Part shown: piece after piece, positions 16,573 to 23,678 of the stretch
How positions within the stretch are numbered: the first letter of the stretch is position 1
How the letters are laid out: the number at the start of each line of letters is the position of its first letter
Source of the DNA: Eubacteriales bacterium
Lineage (GTDB): Bacteria; Bacillota; Clostridia; Christensenellales; CAG-138
NCBI GenBank assembly: GCA_021372675.1
Contig: JAJFTZ010000036.1
Coordinates: forward strand, 1-53,703
Direction: 5' to 3'
DNA: 53,703 nt
The notes under the pieces: generated by a model
What the model was told of the DNA's origin: nothing
The model's input: the letters and a program-made list of their open reading frames with translations, nothing else
The model's database searches: none
Made by a program: the position numbers and the translations under genes

Positions 16573-16631
16573 GGGCTGCACACATAAAAAAGGCGTTGCT
16601 CCGCTTCAAGACGCTAAAGAACCTTAAGGGG

Positions 16632-16705
16632 CTCCGGGGGCCTCAGCCCCCGGAGGCTTTCCGCGCGGGAAATACCGTCCGTACCGCGGGTACAGGTATT
16701 TCCCG
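16632..16705 (+). repeat. Two tandem hairpins inside the ABC operon
   Basis: Hairpin 1 (16632-16655) has ten-base GC arms CTCCGGGGGC / GCCCCCGGAG with a CTCA loop. Hairpin 2 (16666-16705) has 11-base perfect arms CGGGAAATACC / GGTATTTCCCG with a further inner stem GTACC / GGTAC. Neither is followed by a U-run. They fill the unusual 164-base gap between the binding protein and permease genes and may protect the 3' end of the first cistron or be a small repetitive element. Confidence 0.7.
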
Positions 16706-16736
16706 TAAACCTCAAAAAAACGCCGCAGGCATTTTT

Positions 16737-17459
16737 GTGATAAAAAAGGCGCTGATTGCGCTCCTGTATATTGCCGTATGGCAAGCTCTTGCGATGGCGA
16801 GGGGAAACGAGTATTTGCTCTCCTCGCCCGTTTTCACGTTTCAAAGCCTAGTAGCGCTCATGGGCGAGGGCCGTTTTTATGCGAGCGTGAGCTTAAGCCT
16901 CGCGCGGGTCGCGGGCGGGTTTGTGCTCGGCGCGGTTCTCGGCACGCTGCTTGGGCTTCTCACCGGCTTTTCCAAAACCGCCGCCGAGCTTCTTCGCCCG
17001 TTTCTCGGGCTCCTTAAGGCGACGCCCGTCGCTTCCTTTATTATTTTAGTGCTCCTTTGGCTTTCCAACGGCATAGCGCCCTTGTTCGCCATTTTCGTGG
17101 TGGTGACGCCGCTCATCTGGGCGAGCGTGGACGCGGGCGTGCGTTCAGCCGATAAGGAGCTTCTCGAGATGGCGCGGCTGTTCAAGCTGTCGGCGGGGAA
17201 AAGGCTCCTTCATATTTATCTGCCGTCGCTTCTGCCGCAGTACCTTGCCGCCTGCACCACGGCGCTCGGGTTCGCGTGGAAGGCGGGCGTGGCGGCGGAG
17301 GTGATCGCGCACCCGGCGCTCTCCATCGGGCAGGGCATATACGCGAGCAAGATCAACATCGAAACGCCGGAGCTTTTCGCGTGGACGCTCGTTACGATCC
17401 TTTTGAGCATGGCGTTTGAAAAGCTGGTGACCGCGCTTCTGGGGAGGATACGCACATGA
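16737..17459 (+). CDS. ABC transporter permease (NitT/TauT type)
   Basis: A 240-residue BPD-type permease with about six membrane helices and the EAA-like loop around residues 135-165 (SADKELLEMARLFKLSAGKR, LPSLLPQY), which contacts the ATPase. The start is the GTG of VIKKALIALL; the frame is open upstream, but that part runs through the two hairpins and overlaps the binding-protein gene, so it is not coding. The Shine-Dalgarno (GCAGG) is weak. It overlaps the ATPase start by four bases. Ligand as for the binding protein, unknown. Confidence 0.88.
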   Translation: MIKKALIALLYIAVWQALAMARGNEYLLSSPVFTFQSLVALMGEGRFYASVSLSLARVAGGFVLGAVLGTLLGLLTGFSKTAAELLRPFLGLLKATPVASFIILVLLWLSNGIAPLFAIFVVVTPLIWASVDAGVRSADKELLEMARLFKLSAGKRLLHIYLPSLLPQYLAACTTALGFAWKAGVAAEVIAHPALSIGQGIYASKINIETPELFAWTLVTILLSMAFEKLVTALLGRIRT

Positions 17460-18013
17460 TCGAGCTGAAAAATGTCGTATGCTCCTATGAAGGGAAAACC
17501 GTGCTGGACGGGCTGAGCCTCAGCCTCCCCGAAACGGGCGCGGTCGCGGTAACAGGCCCGTCGGGCACGGGGAAGACCACGCTTTTAAGGCTGCTTGCGG
17601 GGCTCGTTTCGCCCGCCTCAGGCGGCGTGGAGGGCTTGGAGGGTAAGCGCGTTTCGATGGTGTTTCAGGAGGATAGGCTTTTGCCGTGGAGAAGCGCCTT
17701 GGAAAACGTGTCGCTTTTTTGCGGGAACGAGGCGCTCGCGCGGGAAACGCTTAGGGGCCTGGAGCTTGGCGACGCGTTCGAAAAGCGGCCCGGAGAACTA
17801 TCGGGCGGCATGCGGCGGCGGGTGGCGCTGGCGCGCGCTCTCTGCTTCGGCGGGGATATCCTGCTGCTCGACGAGCCGTTCAAGGGCCTCGACGACGCGC
17901 TCAAGCTTCGCGTGGCCGAAGCTATAAGGGGCGTTTTCCCGCTGACCGTTCTCGCCACGCACGATATGGACGAGGCGCAGATGCTCAGGTGCACGGAAAG
18001 GGTGGAGTTGTAG
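17456..18013 (+). CDS. ABC transporter ATP-binding protein
   Basis: A 185-residue ABC ATPase: Walker A GPSGTGKTT (34-42), Q-loop FQEDRLLPW, signature LSGGM with RRRVALARAL, Walker B ILLLDEPF, and the switch histidine in ATHDMDEA. It is shorter than the usual 240-260 residues of SsuB/TauB relatives, ending just after the H-loop, yet all catalytic motifs are intact. ATGA overlap with the permease gene shows translational coupling. It powers the NitT/TauT-type importer. Confidence 0.9.
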   Translation: MIELKNVVCSYEGKTVLDGLSLSLPETGAVAVTGPSGTGKTTLLRLLAGLVSPASGGVEGLEGKRVSMVFQEDRLLPWRSALENVSLFCGNEALARETLRGLELGDAFEKRPGELSGGMRRRVALARALCFGGDILLLDEPFKGLDDALKLRVAEAIRGVFPLTVLATHDMDEAQMLRCTERVEL

Positions 18014-18060
18014 GCGCGTAGCGCGAATATCGTGAATATTGGGCATTTGCATTCTGCTTG

Positions 18061-18069
18061 TGCTATAAT
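18061..18069 (+). promoter_or_regulatory. Extended -10 promoter of the XRE-TPR regulator
   Basis: TGCTATAAT about 40 bases before the regulator start, without a clear -35. A short dyad CCTAA-N7-TTAGG (18080-18096) follows and could be an autoregulatory site. Confidence 0.5.
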
Positions 18070-18108
18070 GATTATAGTGCCTAAATTCAAATTAGGATGC
18101 GAAATCAT

Positions 18109-19050
18109 ATGGCAAATTACAGAATCGGAAAAACAATCAGGGATCTGAGAGAAAAACTGAACATCACACAGGAAGACCTGTGCGATGGCATCTGCTCGGT
18201 TCCAACGCTTTCCCGCATTGAAAACGGCACACGGCTGCCCAATAAGGCTAACTTCGACGCGCTGATGCAGCGCATGGGCAGAGACGGCAATATGTACGAC
18301 GCACTTATGGACGATCACGATTTTGCCGTGCACGAAAAGAAATTTGAAATGCGGCAATGCCTGCTTTTGCGGGATTATGATAGACTTCGGCTATTGTTGG
18401 ACGAGTTTGCCTCACTGACCCGGGCCGATGCCGAAAACCTGCACCGGCAGTTTTTTCTGTACATCGAGGCGATCCTCGAAGCGGAGAAGGATGGGGAGAA
18501 GCTGCGGGCGTTGGAAAAGCTTCAGGAGGCGATAAAAATCACGGTTCCGAAATATGGAACCTGTAAAATCGGCAAGCTTTATTTGACCTATGACGAGATC
18601 GTCATCCTGAACAATATCGGCGTTACATATAGTGAGATGGGCCGTATGGACGAAGCTGTCGAACTGCTTCAGGAGCTTGAAAAATACATAGACGCCCACA
18701 ATATGGACGCGCAGGGAAAAACGCGGATGTATCCGTTGATTTTGCATAATTTGACAAAATGCCTCGGGATAAGTGAGCGGTACTTGGAATGTATTCAACT
18801 ATGCGAGAAGGGGATAGAGTTTTGCATACAAATCGACTGCACAAGGCTGATGGCGAAGTTTCATTATAATCGCGCGTGGGCCATGGTGAAGCGCGGAAAG
18901 CCGGAACAGCAGGAAGAGGCGAAAAACAGCGTGCTGCTCGCCTACATCCTCTCTATGTCCGTTAAAAACGAAGAACAAATGCTGCACTACGCTAAATTCG
19001 CCCGGGAGCACTTTAACATAGAGCTGTCGGAACTGCCGTTCTCAGTATAG
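18109..19050 (+). CDS. XRE-TPR regulator of RRNPP (Rgg/PlcR-like) type
   Basis: A 313-residue regulator with an N-terminal XRE helix-turn-helix (about 3-58; RIGKTIRDLREKLNITQEDL, PTLSRIENGTRLP) followed by an all-helical TPR-like array to the C-terminus (for example NNIGVTYSEMGRMDEAVELL). This is the build of the RRNPP family (Rgg, NprR, PlcR, PrgX), whose TPR groove binds a short re-imported peptide. The second ATG (MANYRIG) was chosen; the first (18097) touches its AGG. The gene is clearly lower in GC than its neighbours. Its last nine bases overlap, tail to tail, a gene for a small secreted peptide, a common layout for regulator-pheromone pairs. Peptide binding is inferred. Confidence 0.85.
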   Translation: MANYRIGKTIRDLREKLNITQEDLCDGICSVPTLSRIENGTRLPNKANFDALMQRMGRDGNMYDALMDDHDFAVHEKKFEMRQCLLLRDYDRLRLLLDEFASLTRADAENLHRQFFLYIEAILEAEKDGEKLRALEKLQEAIKITVPKYGTCKIGKLYLTYDEIVILNNIGVTYSEMGRMDEAVELLQELEKYIDAHNMDAQGKTRMYPLILHNLTKCLGISERYLECIQLCEKGIEFCIQIDCTRLMAKFHYNRAWAMVKRGKPEQQEEAKNSVLLAYILSMSVKNEEQMLHYAKFAREHFNIELSELPFSV

Positions 19051-19185
19051 GCCGGTGCGTTCCCAGGAGCCGTCGCAGTTCGTGCTGTAGCTCGGCGTAA
19101 TGCCGCCCTTGACAAGACCCCCGAGAGATACGATCGAGAGACAAACAGAAAGAGCTACGCAAAGGGATAAAAACACTCTTTTCAT
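19042..19185 (-). CDS. Small secreted peptide, candidate pheromone or RiPP precursor
   Basis: A 47-residue peptide with a positively charged start and a hydrophobic signal-like stretch (MKRVFLSLCVALSVCLSIVS), a GLVKGG segment at 23-28, and a polar C-terminal part ITPSYSTNCDGSWERTGLY (29-47). This resembles PapR-type precursors, whose C-terminal residues become the signal after export and trimming; the C-terminal part also has Cys, Trp and Tyr residues that radical SAM enzymes use. It is transcribed from its own promoter, divergent from the radical SAM gene across a shared palindrome. ATG is preceded by AAAGGCGTGGTG. No homologue is recognised; the gene is supported by promoter, layout and composition. 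Confidence 0.7.
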   Translation of the reverse strand: MKRVFLSLCVALSVCLSIVSLGGLVKGGITPSYSTNCDGSWERTGLY

Positions 19186-19210
19186 AAAAACACCACGCCT
19201 TTCTTTTTTG

Positions 19211-19238
19211 ATTACAACATAGCATATGTAGAAAGCGG
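19211..19238 (-). promoter_or_regulatory. Promoter of the small-peptide gene
   Basis: CCGCTT, 16 bases, then TGTAAT on the minus strand. The -35 starts 8 bases from the CATG box of the palindrome, exactly as at the two plus-strand promoters of this locus. Transcription would begin about 20 bases before the peptide ATG. Confidence 0.7.
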
Positions 19239-19239
19239 A

Positions 19240-19287
19240 GACCATGACGTTTTTGGAAAATTTCGATTTTCCGAAAACGTCATGGTC
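19240..19287. promoter_or_regulatory. Large palindromic operator shared by peptide and radical SAM genes
   Basis: A 48-base inverted repeat with 22-base arms and one T/G mismatch: GACCATGACGTTTT, then TGGAAAAT, a TTCG centre, ATTTTCC-G, and AAAACGTCATGGTC. CATG boxes at 19243 and 19281 bound a 42-base core. Each arm points into a promoter, so one regulator dimer could control both directions. The XRE-TPR regulator next door is the obvious candidate. As RNA it would not be transcribed by either promoter, which favours a DNA site. Confidence 0.8.
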
Positions 19288-19288
19288 A

Positions 19289-19316
19289 TTGCTTTTTCCG
19301 CACGATATGATATAAA
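19289..19316 (+). promoter_or_regulatory. Promoter of the radical SAM transcript
   Basis: TTGCTT, 16 bases, then TATAAA, starting 8 bases from the CATG box of the operator. The same arrangement recurs at 20936-20963. Confidence 0.75.
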
Positions 19317-19564
19317 AAGCCACGCATATAAAGCGGATTAACGCTGAAATTGCGCGGAAACGGGTTTAGCCGGTCTATGCATAGAAACGATTCGCAAAGT
19401 GAAGTTAACCGATGGGATGATCCTTTAACTTTTGCAGAGCCGATAACAAAAAGTCCGGGTCGGCGCGCCGATTATTTTTATGGCGACGGAGGGTAAAACA
19501 ATGGCGTTGTGCGCCTCGAGCGGGTGAGCGGATGCTTGTGTAACGGCAGGGGGAGAGCATTAGT
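19317..19564 (+). other. Long 5' region of the radical SAM gene with possible small ORFs
   Basis: About 240 bases lie between the promoter and the enzyme start. A 39-codon ORF (19377-19496, ATG without a good Shine-Dalgarno) ends ADYFYGDGG. It is followed by an eight-codon ORF (ATG 19501) with an ideal GGAGGG eight bases upstream. In another frame a GTG-started 19-codon stretch (19509-19568), with the pattern CLCNG, stops across the enzyme start as ATGA. One of these could be the precursor peptide, or they may be leader peptides or chance. None is convincing alone. Confidence 0.3.
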
Positions 19565-20851
19565 ATGAATGCGATGCAAGAAGATGAACGGATGCCGATA
19601 TACGATAAGGTTATCGGCATTTTATTCCGGCCTAAAAAGGGTACGATAAAAACGGCTGCGCCCGAGCACGCGCAGGTTCTTGAAAAAGCGGAAGGCAACC
19701 TGTGCCCGCTTCCGCGTGCGGGCGCTGAGAACATAAAGCGCCTCTGGAGACTGGAAATTATGATTGCAACGGATTGCAATCTTAATTGCGGATATTGTTG
19801 CGCGTACGGCGGTAATTTTGGCGGCGGCGCGCAGGTGATGCAGCCTGCCGCCGCCGTAACCTATTTGCGGGAACTGATAGCCGGGAAATATGACGATGTG
19901 GGCACGGTCATGTTTTTTGGAGGCGAGCCAACGACACAGCCGGATACCGTTAAAGCGATTTGCGGTTTTTTTGAAGCTTGTATTTCAGAAGGAATCCTGA
20001 AAAGCATGCCGGCTTTTACGATGGTTACAAACGGGACACTGCTCGATTCCGGCCTTATAGAAACGATTTGCCGCTATGATATTAAGGTTGCCGTGAGCGT
20101 GGACGGATCTCCGCAAGCTAACGATATGCTGCGCATAGACCGTGCGGGGAACGGCACGTTCGATAAAATTGCGGAGGGCATCGATAACCTTCGCGCGGCG
20201 GGTAACCCTCCCCGCATGCTGGTGGCAACCTATACGAGCCTGCATGAGCGAGCAGGGGTTTCAAAATCCGACGTGATGGAATTTTTAAAAAGCAGGTTTG
20301 GCATCTCAAAAATCATGGTAGCCGATTGCAGCCCTGCGAAAGAAGAGGACGCGCTGGCTTGCATCCTAAGAAATCCTGCGCCTTGCCGCGATAGATTTGC
20401 GTTCGACACGGATGTTATCCGGGAAGCCGGGTTGGGACGGCGGGTCGCATCGATTTTTTATGACGATATCGTTTGTGGGGCGGGGCTTACGTCCGCGGCG
20501 CTGCTGCCGGACGGCAAGCTCTATCCGTGCCGCGTCTTTGCGGGGAGGGAGCAGTTCTGCATGGCGCATTACAATGGCCAAGCATTTGATTTTACAGATT
20601 ACCCCAAGGTCATGCAAAGGCTGCGCATGTCGTCCAAGTCGACAAATTCGGTATGCCGCGGCCGCCGGCCAAAAACCCTGTGCGGCATATGCCCCGCGGT
20701 CCTGCAGCTATCTATGGACGCGCAGCATGACGAGATTTCTTGCAGCCATGAGAAAATGAATTTTACGCTGCGCCTTTTAGCGCCGGCAAAAGAAAAGGCC
20801 GGCCCAAAGGACTGGAATGAAAGGAGAGGCCGAAGCGCATACATTCTCTGA
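19565..20851 (+). CDS. Radical SAM-SPASM peptide-maturase-like enzyme
   Basis: A 428-residue radical SAM enzyme. The CxxxCxxC cluster motif is CNLNCGYC (C71, C75, C78), the SAM-binding GGEP is at 119-122, and the barrel continues to about 290. A SPASM-type region follows: C304 and C322 in a C-X12-G-X4-C pattern, then C364, C373, C376 and C393, enough for auxiliary Fe-S clusters. The first ~60 residues before the barrel could be a peptide-recognition domain. Such enzymes install crosslinks, thioethers or epimerisations in ribosomal peptides, or act in sulfatase-type maturation. AGGGGGAG precedes the ATG. It is divergent from the small-peptide gene and shares its operator. No transporter or protease gene is adjacent. 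Confidence 0.88.
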   Translation: MNAMQEDERMPIYDKVIGILFRPKKGTIKTAAPEHAQVLEKAEGNLCPLPRAGAENIKRLWRLEIMIATDCNLNCGYCCAYGGNFGGGAQVMQPAAAVTYLRELIAGKYDDVGTVMFFGGEPTTQPDTVKAICGFFEACISEGILKSMPAFTMVTNGTLLDSGLIETICRYDIKVAVSVDGSPQANDMLRIDRAGNGTFDKIAEGIDNLRAAGNPPRMLVATYTSLHERAGVSKSDVMEFLKSRFGISKIMVADCSPAKEEDALACILRNPAPCRDRFAFDTDVIREAGLGRRVASIFYDDIVCGAGLTSAALLPDGKLYPCRVFAGREQFCMAHYNGQAFDFTDYPKVMQRLRMSSKSTNSVCRGRRPKTLCGICPAVLQLSMDAQHDEISCSHEKMNFTLRLLAPAKEKAGPKDWNERRGRSAYIL

Positions 20852-20889
20852 TGGATGCTCGGGAGAAAAGGGCGGCGAGGGGGGAGAGG

Positions 20890-20931
20890 CATGATGTTTT
20901 TTGGGAACAGCAATTTTTTGAAAACGTCATG
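20890..20931. promoter_or_regulatory. Second copy of the operator dyad
   Basis: CATGATGTTTT and AAAACGTCATG (one mismatch) delimit exactly 42 bases, the same span as the core of the first operator; the centre is diverged. It lies just past the radical SAM gene and next to a promoter of identical geometry, suggesting a further controlled transcript. Confidence 0.7.
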
Positions 20932-20935
20932 GCCT

Positions 20936-20963
20936 TTGCTTTCCGGATGCGTTATGATATAAA
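20936..20963 (+). promoter_or_regulatory. Promoter beside the second operator copy
   Basis: TTGCTT, 16 bases, then TATAAA, 8 bases from the CATG box, matching 19289-19316. The transcript would start near 20970. It first meets a 19-codon ORF without a Shine-Dalgarno (20994-21053; its last six residues are CAPYLW read from C14) and then the RNHCP gene at 21114. Confidence 0.65.
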
Positions 20964-21113
20964 AACGGGTGTCCGTTTAGGCATAACCGCCGCATGGAAC
21001 GTTTTGATTACGCCTTTTGTCAAATGAAAGCGTGCGCGCCGTATTTGTGGTAAAATAGGTGCGGACGCTTTCTTCCTTTTAATAATAAGGAAAGAATTTC
21101 ACCGGAGGGTTCC

Positions 21114-21434
21114 ATGGAGCATACGCGAAGGTTCACCATGATCGACGAGCCGTTCACGTGCCGCGTGTGCGGGCGCGAGGTGCGGCCGCTTCTTTATACC
21201 GCGCGCGACCATTGCCCGTACTGCCTTTGCTCGCTGCATGTGGATAACCTTCCCGGCGACAGGATGAACGGCTGCGGCGGCGTTTTGCGCCCCGTGGGCG
21301 TGGAAACGCACAAGGGGGGGTATAAGCTCGTGTACCGCTGCGAGGACTGCGGCGAGGTGAAACGCAACAAGGCCGCGAGCGATGACGACGTGAACCTTAT
21401 CATAAGGCTGTCGGCAAACCCGGTGCGGTGGTGA
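21114..21434 (+). CDS. RNHCP-domain zinc-ribbon protein
   Basis: A 106-residue protein of the RNHCP family, named after the motif that here reads RDHCPYCLCSLHVD (residues 36-49). Further CxxC pairs (CRVCG near 16-20, CEDCG near 82-86) make two zinc ribbons. The function of the family is not known. GGAGGG stands four bases before the ATG. It follows the second operator-promoter of the peptide island and may be transcribed from it, although GC content has returned to the genome level. Confidence 0.85.
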   Translation: MEHTRRFTMIDEPFTCRVCGREVRPLLYTARDHCPYCLCSLHVDNLPGDRMNGCGGVLRPVGVETHKGGYKLVYRCEDCGEVKRNKAASDDDVNLIIRLSANPVRW

Positions 21435-21483
21435 GCTTACGCGGGCGGGATGCGGGGCAAAACCGTTCCCTTTTAAGCGCGAA

Positions 21484-21499
21484 ACACGCGGATGCGTGT
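21484..21499 (+). terminator. Weak hairpin after the RNHCP gene
   Basis: Six-base arms ACACGC / GCGTGT with a GGAT loop; no U-run follows directly, though T-rich and A-rich runs lie 15-40 bases downstream. Confidence 0.3.
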
Positions 21500-21548
21500 G
21501 CATCGGTGACGAGTTTTGAAAAAAAGCGCATTTTCTTAAAAAAAAGCC

Positions 21549-21577
21549 TTGCAAACGGGAAAAAGTTCATGTATCAT
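21549..21577 (+). promoter_or_regulatory. Promoter of the S10 ribosomal operon
   Basis: TTGCAA, a 17-base spacer, then TATCAT, followed by a leader of about 190 bases before rpsJ. Confidence 0.65.
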
Positions 21578-21684
21578 TGTACTTGCTGCGCGCGAAGCGT
21601 ATGCTTTTGTGCGCAAAAAACGTTGGTCTCACGGGAGGTTGCCGGCGTTTGCCATCCGGGTAATTTCCGCGGGACGCCCACGTA

Positions 21685-21738
21685 ACGGGCAACGGGCTGT
21701 GCCCGGCCGTACCTTTTTAGAAAAGAAACGCACGGCCG
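21685..21738 (+). promoter_or_regulatory. Candidate attenuator in the S10 operon leader
   Basis: A hairpin with stems ACGG / CCGT and CGGGC / GCCCG (21685-21710) runs into ACCTTTTT, an intrinsic-terminator layout. CGGCCGT (21704-21710) can instead pair with ACGGCCG (21732-21738), which would break that hairpin. Two exclusive folds of this kind are typical of attenuation; the ligand, perhaps a ribosomal protein such as L4, is a guess. Confidence 0.5.
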
Positions 21739-21775
21739 CGTGTACAACCGATACGAATAAGGAGGAGTTAATAAT

Positions 21776-22084
21776 ATGGCAAATCAGAAGATCCGCATCA
21801 AGCTCAAGGCCTATGAACACAATCTCATCGACCAGAGCGCCGAAAAGATCGTGGAAACCGCAAAGCGGACGGGCGCGCGTGTATCCGGCCCCATCCCCCT
21901 GCCCACCGAGAAGGAGATCATCACGATCCTCCGCTCGCCGCACAAGTATAAGGACAGCAGAGAGCAGTTCGAGATGCGTACCCACAAGCGTTTGATCGAT
22001 ATCCTCCAGCCCTCCTCCAAAACGGTGGACGCGCTGATGAAGCTCGATCTCCCCGCCGGTGTCGACATCGAGATCAAGCTTTGA
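21776..22084 (+). CDS. rpsJ: 30S ribosomal protein S10
   Basis: A 102-residue uS10, first gene of the S10-spc-alpha cluster. It starts [20 protein letters not shown] and keeps the IPLPT and THKRLIDI stretches; length is normal. AAGGAGGAG stands ahead of the ATG. S10 is also NusE, a partner of NusB in antitermination. The next gene begins 20 bases on. Confidence 0.98.
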   Translation: MANQKIRIKLKAYEHNLIDQSAEKIVETAKRTGARVSGPIPLPTEKEIITILRSPHKYKDSREQFEMRTHKRLIDILQPSSKTVDALMKLDLPAGVDIEIKL

Positions 22085-22104
22085 TGATCGGAGGTAGATT
22101 TAAC

Positions 22105-22725
22105 ATGAAAAAGGCTATTTTGGGCACCAAGGTCGGCATGACCCAGATCTTCAGGGAAGACGGCACCATGATCCCCGTGACCGTCGTTCTCGCGGGCCCC
22201 TGCCCTGTGGTTCAGAAGAAAACCGTCGAGCACGACGGCTACGATGCCGTTCAGGTGGCGTTTAAGCCCATCCGCGAAAGGCTCGCCACGAAACCCTTCC
22301 TCGGCCACCTCAAGAAGGCCGGCTTGGGCGCCTACCGCTACGTTCGCGAGTTCAAGCTTGCCGCCTCCTACGAGGTCGGCCAGGTCATCAAGGCCGACGT
22401 GTTTGAGCCCGGCGACCGCGTGGACGTGGTCGGCATCAGCAAGGGCAAGGGCTTCGAGGGCAACATCAAGCGCTGGAATCAGGCCCGCGGCCGCAAGACC
22501 CACGGCTCCCATTCCTATCGCGTTCCCGGCTCCTTGAGCGCGAACACCTATCCGGGCGAGGTCTTTAAAACGAAGCACCTGCCGGGCCACATGGGCCATG
22601 AGCGCATCACGGTTCAAAACCTCGAGGTCGTCCGCGCGGACGCCGAGCGCAATCTCTTGCTCATCAAGGGCGCGATCCCCGGCGCCAAGGGCGGGCTCGT
22701 GACCGTGCGCGAAACCGTGAAGTAA
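22105..22725 (+). CDS. rplC: 50S ribosomal protein L3
   Basis: A 206-residue uL3. It begins [16 protein letters not shown] and carries the conserved [13 protein letters not shown] and GSIG-like loop region (here SHSYRVPGS). The start is set by GGAGGT nine bases upstream; the frame is open slightly upstream into the rpsJ stop but without a ribosome site. It nucleates 50S assembly. Confidence 0.98.
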   Translation: MKKAILGTKVGMTQIFREDGTMIPVTVVLAGPCPVVQKKTVEHDGYDAVQVAFKPIRERLATKPFLGHLKKAGLGAYRYVREFKLAASYEVGQVIKADVFEPGDRVDVVGISKGKGFEGNIKRWNQARGRKTHGSHSYRVPGSLSANTYPGEVFKTKHLPGHMGHERITVQNLEVVRADAERNLLLIKGAIPGAKGGLVTVRETVK

Positions 22726-22750
22726 GGGTCGATTGAAAGGAGAAAGCAAA

Positions 22751-23371
22751 ATGCCTAAGGTTGCATTGTACAATATTACCGGCAAGGCCGTGGGCGAAGT
22801 CGAGCTGAGCGAAGAAGTGTTCGGCATCGAAGTCAACGCGGCAGCCATGCATATGGCGGTAAAGGCCTACCTCGCCAACCAGCGCCAGGGCACCCAGAGC
22901 GCCCTCACGCGCAGCGAGGTAAGGGGCGGCGGCATCAAGCCGTGGAAGCAAAAGGGCACCGGCCGCGCCCGTCAGGGCTCCATCCGCGCGCCCCAGTGGA
23001 AGCACGGCGGCGTGGTGTTCGCGCCCAAGCCGCGCGATTACCGCATGAGCATTAACCGCAAGGTGAAGCGCCTCGCGCTCAAGAGCGCCCTCACGAGCAA
23101 GGTCAACGACCAGAACATCATCGTGTTCGACGCGCTCGACCTTTCCGCCGCCAAGACCAAGGAAATGGTCAAGGTCTTGAACGCCGTCAACGCCTCCCGC
23201 GCGCTCGTCGTACTCCCCGGGAAGAACGAGACCGTGGAGCGCGCCGCCCACAACATACAGGGCGTGAAGACCACCCTCGTAGGCACCCTCAACACCTACG
23301 AGGTGCTCAAATACGAAACGCTGATCCTCACCAAGGATTCGCTCGCAAAGATCGAGGAGGTGTACAACTGA
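22751..23371 (+). CDS. rplD: 50S ribosomal protein L4
   Basis: A 206-residue uL4. The exit-tunnel loop region [20 protein letters not shown] is intact, followed by [27 protein letters not shown] precedes the ATG MPKVAL. In some bacteria L4 also represses the S10 operon, of interest given the leader at 21685-21738. Its stop overlaps the rplW start by one base. Confidence 0.98.
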   Translation: MPKVALYNITGKAVGEVELSEEVFGIEVNAAAMHMAVKAYLANQRQGTQSALTRSEVRGGGIKPWKQKGTGRARQGSIRAPQWKHGGVVFAPKPRDYRMSINRKVKRLALKSALTSKVNDQNIIVFDALDLSAAKTKEMVKVLNAVNASRALVVLPGKNETVERAAHNIQGVKTTLVGTLNTYEVLKYETLILTKDSLAKIEEVYN

Positions 23372-23667
23372 TGAAAAACGCGCATGACATCATCGTCAAG
23401 CCCGTGCTCACCGAGAAGAGCTACGATAACCTGCCCGGCAAGACCTACACCTTCATCGTCGATAAGAAGGCGAGTAAGACCGAGATCAGGCAGGCCATCG
23501 AGGAAGTGTTCGGCGTAAAGGTCGAAAGCGTCAATACCATCAACAGCCTCGGCAAAATGAAGAGGCAGGGCAACCACGAGGGCCGGCGTCCCTCCACGAA
23601 GAAAGCCTACGTGAAGCTGAAGGAGAACTCCAAGGGCATCGAGTTCTTCGACAGCCTGGCGCAGTAA
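23371..23667 (+). CDS. rplW: 50S ribosomal protein L23
   Basis: A 98-residue uL23, located at the tunnel exit. Features: [33 protein letters not shown] and the terminal [12 protein letters not shown] region. ATG overlaps the rplD stop (TGATG). Length is normal. Confidence 0.98.
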   Translation: MKNAHDIIVKPVLTEKSYDNLPGKTYTFIVDKKASKTEIRQAIEEVFGVKVESVNTINSLGKMKRQGNHEGRRPSTKKAYVKLKENSKGIEFFDSLAQ

Positions 23668-23678
23668 GGAGGCAAACC

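Noticed and set aside
16449..16736. Upstream extension of the permease reading frame
   Set aside because: It overlaps the binding-protein gene out of frame and runs through two hairpins; the GTG at 16737 gives a normal permease N-terminus.
19501..19527. Eight-codon ORF with an ideal ribosome site as a gene
   Set aside because: Too short to support by itself; mentioned only as a possible leader peptide of the radical SAM transcript.
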